A stretch of 51,344 bases of DNA from Defluviicoccus sp. GTDB taxonomy: Bacteria > Pseudomonadota > Alphaproteobacteria > MPNO01. The DNA is taken from contig JAPPGP010000083.1 in assembly GCA_028821395.1 (NCBI GenBank), forward strand, positions 1-51,344. The letters run 5' to 3'. Numbering within the stretch: position 1 is the first letter of the stretch; each line of letters starts with the position of its first letter. The notes beneath the pieces are model-generated. The model worked only from the letters and a program-made list of their open reading frames with translations, did no database searches and was not told where the DNA came from. Of this stretch, positions 43,718 through 51,344 are shown one piece after another. Position numbers and translations under genes: made by a program.

Positions 43718-43721
<4 letters not shown>
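43065..43721 (-). CDS. adk: adenylate kinase
   Basis: A 218-residue long-type kinase with P-loop GPPGSGKGT at 8-16, LSTGEMLRQAAASG near 29-42, and LDGFPRTIAQAEAL near 84-97. The LID zinc-finger has four cysteines in CADC and CDRC around residue 130-152. It interconverts ATP, AMP and ADP. Its ATG overlaps the secY stop by 4 bp. In most alphaproteobacteria the next genes are rpsM, rpsK, rpoA and rplQ; here a bicupin gene follows. Confidence 0.97.
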
Positions 43722-45061
<1,340 letters not shown>

Positions 45062-45064
45062 GGG

Positions 45065-45577
45065 CTAGTCTCCCGACCCTGCGCCGTCCCCGTCCGATGC
45101 CCCGGTCCCGGCGGACGAAGCGGCGCCGACCGAGATACTGCCCCCGGCCTTCTCAACCGCCGCGACCGCCGCCTTAGACGCTCCCGAAACCGCGAGGGTC
45201 ACGCTTGCCGTGATCTCGCCCTTGGCCAGGACGCGGATGCCGTCGCGGCGCGATTTTACCAGACCCGCGGCGAGCAGGGCCGCTTCGTCGATCGGCTGTC
45301 CGGGGTCGAGCCGGCCGGCGTCGATCGCCGCCTGCAGGCGGCCGAGATTGACCACCCGGAAACGCTTGCGGAACGGGTTGTGGAAGCCGCGCTTGGGCAG
45401 GCGCCGGTAGAGCGGCATCTGGCCGCCCTCGAAGCCCAGCAGGGAGACGCCGCTGCGCGACTTCTGGCCCTTCTGGCCCCTGCCGGAGGTCTTGCCCTTG
45501 CCCGAGCCGATGCCGCGGCCGATGCGCTTGCGCGGCCTTCTGGCGCCGGCGTTGTCGCGGAGTTCGTTCAGCCTCAT
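45065..45577 (-). CDS. rplO: 50S ribosomal protein L15
   Basis: A 170-residue L15 with [35 protein letters not shown] and [18 protein letters not shown] at the N-terminus. It has a C-terminal extension rich in Ser, Gly and Asp (from about residue 150) that most L15 proteins lack. It assembles late in the 50S subunit. Order rpmD-rplO-secY is the canonical spc arrangement. Confidence 0.96.
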   Translation of the reverse strand: MRLNELRDNAGARRPRKRIGRGIGSGKGKTSGRGQKGQKSRSGVSLLGFEGGQMPLYRRLPKRGFHNPFRKRFRVVNLGRLQAAIDAGRLDPGQPIDEAALLAAGLVKSRRDGIRVLAKGEITASVTLAVSGASKAAVAAVEKAGGSISVGAASSAGTGASDGDGAGSGD

Positions 45578-45597
45578 CGAATGGCTCCCGGCTTTCC

Positions 45598-45792
45598 CTA
45601 GTCCGCTTCCTGCACGGAAACCAGGTGCGAGACCTTGCGGATCATGCCGCGTATCGCGGGCGTATCCTCCAGCTCCCGGCTGCGATGCAGCTTGTTGAGC
45701 CCGAGCCCGATCAGCGTCGCGCGCTGGTCCTTGGGTCGGCCGATCGGGCTCTTGATCTGGGTCACGGTGACGGTCTTGGGCTTCTTAGCCAT
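45598..45792 (-). CDS. rpmD: 50S ribosomal protein L30
   Basis: A 64-residue protein, typical for bacterial L30: [22 protein letters not shown], then [22 protein letters not shown]. It overlaps the end of rpsE by 8 bp and precedes rplO by 20 bp. Confidence 0.95.
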   Translation of the reverse strand: MAKKPKTVTVTQIKSPIGRPKDQRATLIGLGLNKLHRSRELEDTPAIRGMIRKVSHLVSVQEAD

Positions 45793-46375
45793 TGGCCTCC
45801 GCTCCCGCCGCCTGGCCGCGCCCGTCCTCGCCCGCGCGGCGGCCGATGATGTCGCCGACCTTCTTGCCGCGCCTGGCCGCCACCGCGCGCGGCGAGTTCA
45901 GCCGCGACAGCCCGTCGAAGGTCGCCTTGACCATGTTGTACGGATTGGCGGTGCCGATCGACTTGGCGACCACGTCATGCACGCCGAGGGTCTCGAACAC
46001 GGCGCGCATCGGCCCGCCGGCGATGATCCCGGTGCCCGGCGGCGCGGCGCGCAGCACCACCCGGCCGGCGCCGAAATGCCCGACGATGTCGTGGTGCAGC
46101 GTGCGCCCCTCGCGCAGCGGCACGCGGATCAGCCTGCGCTTGGCCTGCTCGGTCGCCTTGCGGATCGCTTCGGGCACCTCGCGCGCCTTGCCGCTGCCGT
46201 AGCCGACGCGCCCCTTGGCGTCGCCGACCACCACCAGCGCGGCGAAGCCGAACCGCCGCCCGCCCTTCACGACCTTGGCGACGCGGTTGATGCTGACCAG
46301 CTTGTCGACGAGCTCGCTCTGCTCGGAATCGTCGGACCGGCGGCCGCCGCGCTCGGATCGTGGACCTCTTGCCAT
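45785..46375 (-). CDS. rpsE: 30S ribosomal protein S5
   Basis: A 196-residue protein with the S5 double-stranded RNA-binding start [35 protein letters not shown], then [17 protein letters not shown] and [20 protein letters not shown]5 affects decoding fidelity and is a spectinomycin target. ATG 46375 (MARGPRS) was chosen over an upstream in-frame Met because it fits the family length. Confidence 0.96.
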   Translation of the reverse strand: MARGPRSERGGRRSDDSEQSELVDKLVSINRVAKVVKGGRRFGFAALVVVGDAKGRVGYGSGKAREVPEAIRKATEQAKRRLIRVPLREGRTLHHDIVGHFGAGRVVLRAAPPGTGIIAGGPMRAVFETLGVHDVVAKSIGTANPYNMVKATFDGLSRLNSPRAVAARRGKKVGDIIGRRAGEDGRGQAAGAEANG

Positions 46376-46385
46376 CGTCAAATCC

Positions 46386-46748
46386 TCAGAACGCGAGACC
46401 GCTCTCGCGGGCCGCTTCGGCCAGGGCCTTGACCCGGCCATGATACAGGTAGGAGCCGCGGTCGAAGACAACTTCCGTGACCCCGCTGGCCAGCGCGCGC
46501 TCGGCGACCAGCTTGCCGACCCGCGCCGCCGCTTCCTTGTCGGCGCCCGACTTGAGGCCCGAGCGCAGCTCCTTCTCCAGGCTGGAGGCGGACGCCAGCG
46601 TGCGCCCGGCGCGATCGTCGATCACCTGGGCGGAAATGTTCTTGTTCGACCGGAACACTGACAGCCTCGGCCGGTCGGTGTTGCGGCGCCTGAGCCGGCG
46701 GCGCACCCTGGCGCGGCGCCTGACGGCGAGTTCGGACGCGTTTGCCAT
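46386..46748 (-). CDS. rplR: 50S ribosomal protein L18
   Basis: A 120-residue protein from ATG 46748 (an adjacent GTG could add one residue). It has [61 protein letters not shown], the typical 5S rRNA-binding pattern. It lies between rplF and rpsE as expected. Confidence 0.95.
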   Translation of the reverse strand: MANASELAVRRRARVRRRLRRRNTDRPRLSVFRSNKNISAQVIDDRAGRTLASASSLEKELRSGLKSGADKEAAARVGKLVAERALASGVTEVVFDRGSYLYHGRVKALAEAARESGLAF

Positions 46749-46751
46749 CAC

Positions 46752-47285
46752 CTACTTCTTCTTGCCTTCCTTGCGGACGACGATCTCGTTCGCATAGCGA
46801 ATGCCCTTGCCCTTGTACGGCTCCGGCTTGCGATAGGCCCGGATCTCGGCCGCCACCTGGCCGACCTGCTGGCGATCGATGCCGGAGACCGCGATATGGG
46901 TCGGCCGCTCGCAGGCGATCGCGATGCCCTCGGGGATGGGGTGCCTGATCTCGTGGCTGTAGCCGAGCTGGAGGACCAGCTCCCCGCCGTCCACGGCGGC
47001 GCGGTAGCCGACGCCGTTGATCGCGAGCTCGACCCTGAAGCCTTCGCTGACCCCGGTGACGATGTTCTGCAACAGGCTCCGCGTGGTCCCCCACATCGAA
47101 CGGGCGCGCTTGGTCTCGCCGCGCGGCGCCACCGTCAGCTTGTCGTCCTCTCGTGTCAGCTCGACCTGGTCCGACAGCGTCATCGACAGCGCGCCGAGCT
47201 TGCCCCTGGCGCTGACCTCGCGTCCGGCGATCGCCACCTCCACCCCCTCGGGCAGGGTGACCGGCATTTGTCCCACGCGCGACAT
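46752..47285 (-). CDS. rplF: 50S ribosomal protein L6
   Basis: A 177-residue protein of usual length: MSRVGQMPVTLPEGVEV at the N-terminus, RSLLQNIVTGVSEGFRVEL in the middle, and the end GIDRQQVGQVAAEIRAYRKPEPYKGKGIRY near 136-165. It stabilises the sarcin-ricin region of 23S rRNA. Immediately upstream of rplR with a few bases between. Confidence 0.96.
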   Translation of the reverse strand: MSRVGQMPVTLPEGVEVAIAGREVSARGKLGALSMTLSDQVELTREDDKLTVAPRGETKRARSMWGTTRSLLQNIVTGVSEGFRVELAINGVGYRAAVDGGELVLQLGYSHEIRHPIPEGIAIACERPTHIAVSGIDRQQVGQVAAEIRAYRKPEPYKGKGIRYANEIVVRKEGKKK

Positions 47286-47293
47286 GACGCCTC

Positions 47294-47692
47294 CTAGAAC
47301 ACCATGCAGAGGACCTCGCCGCCGACATTGGCGGCGCGCGCCTCGCTGTCAGACATCACCCCCTGCGGGGTGGACAGGATCGAGATGCCGAGCCCGTTAT
47401 AGACCGGCGCGAGATCCCTGATCCTGGAATAGACCCGCCGCCCGGGCTTGGAGACCCGATGGATCTCGCGGATTACCGGCTCTCCGTCGTGGTATTTGAG
47501 CTCGATGCGGAGCTCCGCAATGCCCTTGCGCAGCTCGCTCTCGCTGTAGCCCCGGATATAGCCCTCGCGCTGGAGCACGTCGAGCACGTTGGCGCGCAGC
47601 CGTGAAGAGGGTGCGTCGACCGCCGTCTTGTGCGCCCGCTGGCCGTTGCGGATGCGCGTCAGCATATCGCCGAGAGGGTCGCTCATCGTCAT
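47294..47692 (-). CDS. rpsH: 30S ribosomal protein S8
   Basis: A 132-residue protein: [33 protein letters not shown] and the C-terminal [26 protein letters not shown]. In E. coli S8 binds its own mRNA to control the spc operon; no matching site was identified here. The start may be Met1 or Met3. Confidence 0.96.
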   Translation of the reverse strand: MTMSDPLGDMLTRIRNGQRAHKTAVDAPSSRLRANVLDVLQREGYIRGYSESELRKGIAELRIELKYHDGEPVIREIHRVSKPGRRVYSRIRDLAPVYNGLGISILSTPQGVMSDSEARAANVGGEVLCMVF

Positions 47693-47705
47693 CGCCGCGA
47701 CTCCC

Positions 47706-48011
47706 TCACCAGCTCGACTTCACCATGCCGGGGATCAACCCGAAGGCCGCGAGCTCGCGCAGCGCGATCCGCGAGATGCGGAACTTGCGGTAATAGCCGC
47801 GCGGCCGTCCGCTCAGCTCGCACCGGTTGCGGACGCGCACCGCCGCACCGTTGCGCGGCATCTTGGCGAGCCTGAGACGGGCGCTGAACCGCTCCTCCAT
47901 CGGCAGGTCGCGGTCGTTCGCGATCTCCTTCAACGCCGCGCGTTTCGCGCTGTCGCGGGCGGCCAGCCGCCGGCGCTTGCTGTTTCTCTCTACGGCGCTC
48001 TTCTTCGCCAT
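47706..48011 (-). CDS. rpsN: 30S ribosomal protein S14
   Basis: A 101-residue, zinc-free S14 (long type without the four zinc cysteines): [34 protein letters not shown] and the end [17 protein letters not shown]. The long type is usual in proteobacteria. Lies between rplE and rpsH. Confidence 0.96.
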   Translation of the reverse strand: MAKKSAVERNSKRRRLAARDSAKRAALKEIANDRDLPMEERFSARLRLAKMPRNGAAVRVRNRCELSGRPRGYYRKFRISRIALRELAAFGLIPGMVKSSW

Positions 48012-48033
48012 CCGATCGTTCCCGGTCCTTACA

Positions 48034-48576
48034 TCAGTTCACAAAGGGAAACTGGAATCCCCTGAGCAGCGATCTCGCCTCGTCGTCGGTATTCGCAGTG
48101 GTGACGACGACGACATCCATGCCGCGCATCTGGTCCACCGAGTCGTAGTCGATCTCGGGGAAGACGATCTGTTCCTGCAGCCCCAGCGCATAATTGCCGT
48201 TGCCGTCGAAGCTCGCGGACGACAGGCCGCGGAAGTCGCGTACCCTGGGCAGCGCGATGGTGATCAGCCGGTCGAGAAACTCGTACATCATCGCCCGCCT
48301 AAGCGTGACCTTGACGCCCACGGGCATGCCCTCGCGCAGCTTGAACTGGGCGACGGATCTGCGGGCGCGGATGACGATCGGCTTCTGACCGGCGATGAGG
48401 GCCATCTCGCGGGCCGCCGCGTCGATCTTCTTCGAATCGCCGACCGCCTCGCCGACCCCCATGTTGAGAACGACCTTCTCCAGCTTCGGCACCTGCATGG
48501 GGTTGGCGTAGCCGAACTCCTCCAGCAGCGCCGGCCGGACGACCTCTCGATAGTGTTCCTGAAGGCGGGCAGACAT
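48034..48576 (-). CDS. rplE: 50S ribosomal protein L5
   Basis: A 180-residue protein with [70 protein letters not shown] and [16 protein letters not shown], all typical of L5, which binds 5S rRNA. The stop lies 22 bp before rpsN. Confidence 0.96.
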   Translation of the reverse strand: MSARLQEHYREVVRPALLEEFGYANPMQVPKLEKVVLNMGVGEAVGDSKKIDAAAREMALIAGQKPIVIRARRSVAQFKLREGMPVGVKVTLRRAMMYEFLDRLITIALPRVRDFRGLSSASFDGNGNYALGLQEQIVFPEIDYDSVDQMRGMDVVVVTTANTDDEARSLLRGFQFPFVN

Positions 48577-48587
48577 GGTTTCCGTCC

Positions 48588-48929
48588 CTAGTCGATCAAC
48601 TCGCCGGACGCCTTGGCGTAGCGGACCTTGCGGCCGTCCTCCAGCAGCCGGACGCCGACGCGCGTGGGCCTGTCGGAGGCGGGGTCGAGCAGCGCCACGT
48701 TGGAGACGTGGATCGGCGCCTCCTTTTCGACGATGCCGCCACTCTGGGTCTGCGAGGGACGGGTATGGCGCTTGACCACGTTGACTCCCTGCACGATCAG
48801 CCGCCCCTCCTTCGGCATCGACTTGAGCACGCTGCCCCGCTTTCCCTTGTCGCGCCCGGTCAGCACGATGACGTTGTCGCCCTTGCGGATCCGCTTGATG
48901 CCGCCGCCCTTGTTCGCCCGGCGTCCCAT
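48588..48929 (-). CDS. rplX: 50S ribosomal protein L24
   Basis: A 113-residue protein with the KOW motif [19 protein letters not shown] near 14-32, then [15 protein letters not shown] and [17 protein letters not shown]. The N-terminal MGRRANKGG adds a few residues to the typical length. Starts 1 bp after the rplN stop. Confidence 0.95.
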   Translation of the reverse strand: MGRRANKGGGIKRIRKGDNVIVLTGRDKGKRGSVLKSMPKEGRLIVQGVNVVKRHTRPSQTQSGGIVEKEAPIHVSNVALLDPASDRPTRVGVRLLEDGRKVRYAKASGELID

Positions 48930-48930
48930 G

Positions 48931-49299
48931 TCACAGCACCTCCGGCGCGAGCGAGATGATCTTCATGTACTGCTTGGCGCGCAGCTCGCGGGTGACGGGG
49001 CCGAATATGCGGGTCCCGATCGGCTCGCCGGCCGGGTTGATCAGCACCGCCGCATTGCGGTCGAACCGGATGGCGGTACCGTCGGACCGGCGGATTTCCT
49101 TGGCGGTTCTGACCACCACCGCCTTGTGGATATCGCCCTTCTTCACCCGTCCGCGCGGGATCGCCTCCTTGACCGAGACCACGATCACGTCGCCGACCGA
49201 CGCCCAGCGGCGCCGCGACCCGCCCAGGATGCGGATGCACTGCACCCGCCGGGCGCCCGAGTTGTCCGCTACGTCGAGATTGCTTTCGGCCTGAATCAT
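48931..49299 (-). CDS. rplN: 50S ribosomal protein L14
   Basis: A 122-residue protein of exact family length: [71 protein letters not shown] and the end [11 protein letters not shown]. First gene of the spc block, 7 bp after rpsQ. Confidence 0.97.
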   Translation of the reverse strand: MIQAESNLDVADNSGARRVQCIRILGGSRRRWASVGDVIVVSVKEAIPRGRVKKGDIHKAVVVRTAKEIRRSDGTAIRFDRNAAVLINPAGEPIGTRIFGPVTRELRAKQYMKIISLAPEVL

Positions 49300-49306
49300 C
49301 GCGCCC

Positions 49307-49558
49307 TCACGTCGCCGCGGAACCGCCGGATTCGTCGACTACTTCCCACCGCTTGGACTTCGACAGCGGGCGGCATTCGCGGATTCGCACGACATCGCCT
49401 TCCTTGCACCTGTTCTCGGCGTCATGGGCGGAGAACTTGCCGGACCGTCGGATGATCTTCTTGTAGATCGGGTGGCGCACGCGGCGTTCAACCCTGACCA
49501 CCACGGTCTTGTCCATCTTGTCGCTTATCACGACGCCCTGCAGGACCCGTCTCGGCAC
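49307..49558 (-). CDS. rpsQ: 30S ribosomal protein S17
   Basis: An 83-residue protein: [42 protein letters not shown], and [18 protein letters not shown]. It binds 16S rRNA early in assembly. Between rpmC and rplN, 3 bp after the rpmC stop. Confidence 0.96.
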   Translation of the reverse strand: MPRRVLQGVVISDKMDKTVVVRVERRVRHPIYKKIIRRSGKFSAHDAENRCKEGDVVRIRECRPLSKSKRWEVVDESGGSAAT

Positions 49559-49561
49559 CGC

Positions 49562-49768
49562 TCAGCCCTCCCCTTCGGCCGCGCGGCGGCGCTCGTTGAC
49601 GATGGTCTGGATGCGCGCGATGTCGCGCCTGACCTCGCGCACCCGCGAGGTCGCCTCGAGCTGCCCGCTGGCGCGCTGGAAGCGGAGATTGAGCGCCTCC
49701 CGGCGCAGCCCGCGCAGCATTTCGGCGAGCTCGTCGGGCGTCTTCTGCCTGACTTCCGCGGCCTTCAT
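49562..49768 (-). CDS. rpmC: 50S ribosomal protein L29
   Basis: A 68-residue helical protein: MKAAEVRQKTPDELAEML, LNLRFQRASGQLEATSRVREVRRDIARI. ATG 49768 is 2 bp after the rplP stop; a longer frame upstream is not a separate gene. Confidence 0.95.
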   Translation of the reverse strand: MKAAEVRQKTPDELAEMLRGLRREALNLRFQRASGQLEATSRVREVRRDIARIQTIVNERRRAAEGEG

Positions 49769-49770
49769 GG

Positions 49771-50190
49771 TCAATTGCCTCCGGCCAGGCGCTGCACGAA
49801 GCGCACCGGGATGGGCAGCTTCGCCGCGGCGAGCGAGAGCGCGCTTCTCGCGACATCGCCCGGCACGCCGTCGATCTCGAACATGATGCGGCCCGGCTTG
49901 ACCCGGCAGGCCCAGTACTCCGGCGAGCCCTTGCCCTTGCCCTGGCGCACCTCGGCCGGCTTCTGGGAAACCGGAACGTCGGGGAAGATGCGGATCCACA
50001 CCCGGCCCGAGCGCTTCATGTGGCGGGTAATCGCCCGCCTGGAGGCCTCGATCTGGCGCGCCGTGACCCGGCCCGGACCCATCGCCTTCAGCCCGTAGGC
50101 GCCGAAATTGAGCGTCGTGCCGGCCTTGGCGTTGCCGTGGATGCGGCCCTTGTGGGCCTTCCTGAACTTGGTTCTCTTCGGGCTCAGCAT
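49771..50190 (-). CDS. rplP: 50S ribosomal protein L16
   Basis: A 139-residue protein: [65 protein letters not shown] and [22 protein letters not shown]. Typical length; sits between rpsC and rpmC. Confidence 0.97.
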   Translation of the reverse strand: MLSPKRTKFRKAHKGRIHGNAKAGTTLNFGAYGLKAMGPGRVTARQIEASRRAITRHMKRSGRVWIRIFPDVPVSQKPAEVRQGKGKGSPEYWACRVKPGRIMFEIDGVPGDVARSALSLAAAKLPIPVRFVQRLAGGN

Positions 50191-50208
50191 CGCTCCGCAT
50201 TCCTCCGC

Positions 50209-50886
50209 CTAACGGGCGGTCTGCATTTCCTGGTTGGTCCGGTCGAGCGCCATCGGGTCGTGCGCCATGATCTCGCCCTTGAACACCCAGACCTTCACCC
50301 CGCAGGTGCCGTAGGTGGTCCGCGCCGTGGCGATCCCGTAATCGACATTGGCGCGCAGCGTGTGCAGCGGCACGCGGCCCTCGCGGTACCACTCCATGCG
50401 CGCGATCTCGGCGCCGCCGAGCCGCCCGCCGCAATTGATCCGGATGCCCTCCGCGCCGAGGCGCATCGCCGACTGGACGGCGCGCTTCATCGCGCGGCGG
50501 AACGCGACCCGGCGTTCCAGCTGCTGGGCGATGTTCTCGGCGACCAGCTTGGCGTCGATCTCGGGCTTGCGGAACTCGACGATGTTGATGTGGACGTCCG
50601 AGTTGGTCATCCGCGAGACGTCCTGGCGCAGCTTCTCGATATCGGCGCCCTTCTTGCCGATCACCACGCCGGGGCGCGCCGAATGGATCGTCACCCTGGC
50701 CTTCTTGGCCGGCCGTTCGATGACCACCCGGCTGACGCCGGCCTGGGACAGCCGCTTGAACAGGTAGTCCCGGAGCCGGAGGTCTTCGTGCAGCAGGTCG
50801 CCGTACTGCGCATCGGCGTACCAGCGCGAATCCCAGGTGCGGTTGATCCCGACCCTGAGCCCTACCGGATTGACCTTCTGACCCAT
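50209..50886 (-). CDS. rpsC: 30S ribosomal protein S3
   Basis: A 225-residue protein with [23 protein letters not shown], a KH domain ([20 protein letters not shown]), and [26 protein letters not shown] near the end. Its ATG shares one base with the rplV stop (TGATG). It forms part of the mRNA entry channel. Confidence 0.97.
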   Translation of the reverse strand: MGQKVNPVGLRVGINRTWDSRWYADAQYGDLLHEDLRLRDYLFKRLSQAGVSRVVIERPAKKARVTIHSARPGVVIGKKGADIEKLRQDVSRMTNSDVHINIVEFRKPEIDAKLVAENIAQQLERRVAFRRAMKRAVQSAMRLGAEGIRINCGGRLGGAEIARMEWYREGRVPLHTLRANVDYGIATARTTYGTCGVKVWVFKGEIMAHDPMALDRTNQEMQTAR

Positions 50887-51275
50887 CAGGCGTCTTCCTC
50901 GTCTTCCTCGCGCTCGCGCACCACCACGGTCAGGTTTGCGAACGGCTTCTCCAGCCGCCCGACCCGGCCGCGGGCGCGCGCCCGGAACCGCTTCATCGCG
51001 AAGCTGCGACCGACATGTGCCTCGGCGACGACCAGCCGGTCGACATCGAGCTGGTGGTTGTTCTCGGCGTTGGCGATCGCCGATTGCAGCACCTTGCGGA
51101 CATCCTGCGCGACCCGGCGGCGCGAGAAGGCGAGCGCGGTCAGCGCCCGCGAGGCATCCATGCCGCGGATCATCTGGGCCAGCAGGTTCAGCTTGCGCGG
51201 GCTGACATGGACGGCCTTGAGATAAGCCATCGCCTCGTTCTCGCCGAGCCGCCTGAAGCCCTTGGGCTTGCCCAT
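50886..51275 (-). CDS. rplV: 50S ribosomal protein L22
   Basis: A 129-residue protein: [56 protein letters not shown], and [22 protein letters not shown], with an acidic tail EREEDEEDA. It lines the peptide exit tunnel. One base separates it from the rpsS stop. Confidence 0.96.
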   Translation of the reverse strand: MGKPKGFRRLGENEAMAYLKAVHVSPRKLNLLAQMIRGMDASRALTALAFSRRRVAQDVRKVLQSAIANAENNHQLDVDRLVVAEAHVGRSFAMKRFRARARGRVGRLEKPFANLTVVVREREEDEEDA

Positions 51276-51276
51276 C

Positions 51277-51344
51277 TCAGCCCCGCCTGGCGCGCTTGTC
51301 GGCCGCGTGGCCGTGATAGGTGCGCGTCATCGCGAACTCGCCGA
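51277..51344 (-). CDS. rpsS: 30S ribosomal protein S19, C-terminal fragment (gene continues past window)
   Basis: The last 68 bases encode, on the minus strand, [21 protein letters not shown] and a stop, the typical S19 end. The position before rplV agrees with the S10 operon order. The start is outside the window. Confidence 0.93.
   Translation of the reverse strand, partial: GEFAMTRTYHGHAADKRARRG

Overview
The window is a single, very GC-rich chromosomal stretch with dense protein coding on both strands, many 4-bp start/stop overlaps and frequent GTG/TTG starts. It carries no insertion sequences, integrases, tRNA or rRNA genes and no CRISPR array. The gene types (DUF2125 protein, chorismate mutase-hisC-tyrA opposite metX-metW-methyltransferase-gloB, TTT and TRAP transporters, ChaC, and an S10/spc ribosomal block with zinc-free S14) fit an alphaproteobacterium, most likely Rhodospirillales-like. 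That placement is inferred from gene content, not from a search.

Layout. 1-5833 (+) is a CoA-ester catabolic set: the end of an NDP-forming acyl-CoA ligase, an acyl-CoA dehydrogenase, a hydratase closely resembling hydroxycinnamoyl-CoA hydratase-lyase but with changed substrate-pocket residues, and a tripartite tricarboxylate transporter (binding protein plus a TctA-TctB fusion). 5965-8059 (+) is a YjgN membrane protein and an M48 peptidase. 8065-12734 (-) holds an FAH-family hydrolase, an MFS carrier, ChaC and two tandem EamA exporters. 12852-20576 is biosynthetic and housekeeping: DUF2125 protein, tyrA-hisC-chorismate mutase (-), metX-metW (+), a methyltransferase (-) and gloB (+). The two arms diverge from one AT-rich double promoter at about 16854-16883.

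20619-30336 is accessory catabolism: an isolated molybdenum-hydroxylase large subunit with a cupin, TRAP permeases, a Gfo/Idh/MocA oxidoreductase, the TRAP binding protein on the other strand, and three iron/2-oxoglutarate oxygenases in a row. Two matched 109-bp palindromic repeats (19532-19640 and 30440-30548) lie on either side of gloB plus this cluster. 30730-34078 (+) is an EmrAB-type efflux operon ending in a Cys-pair DUF483-like protein. 34160-37437 (+) is SDR, aryl-acid-AMP ligase and amidohydrolase. Then come an MBL hydrolase (-), an ECF sigma factor translationally coupled to a membrane-anchored VWA protein (+), and a DapA-like aldolase with a bicupin protein (-).

43065-51344 (-) is the S10/spc ribosomal protein block from rpsS (partial) to adk. 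The rpsM-rpsK-rpoA-rplQ genes that usually follow adk are not there; the bicupin and DapA-like genes lie downstream instead.

No single new defence or mobile system is visible. The most unusual features are altered key residues in otherwise familiar enzymes: the hydratase-lyase homologue, the FAH protein, the bicupin, the TRAP binding protein and a reduced chorismate mutase/prephenate dehydratase-like fusion. Also unusual are the TctA-TctB fusion, a possible structured metX leader, the aryl ligase with a salicylate-type pocket outside any siderophore cluster, and the broken spc/alpha operon junction.
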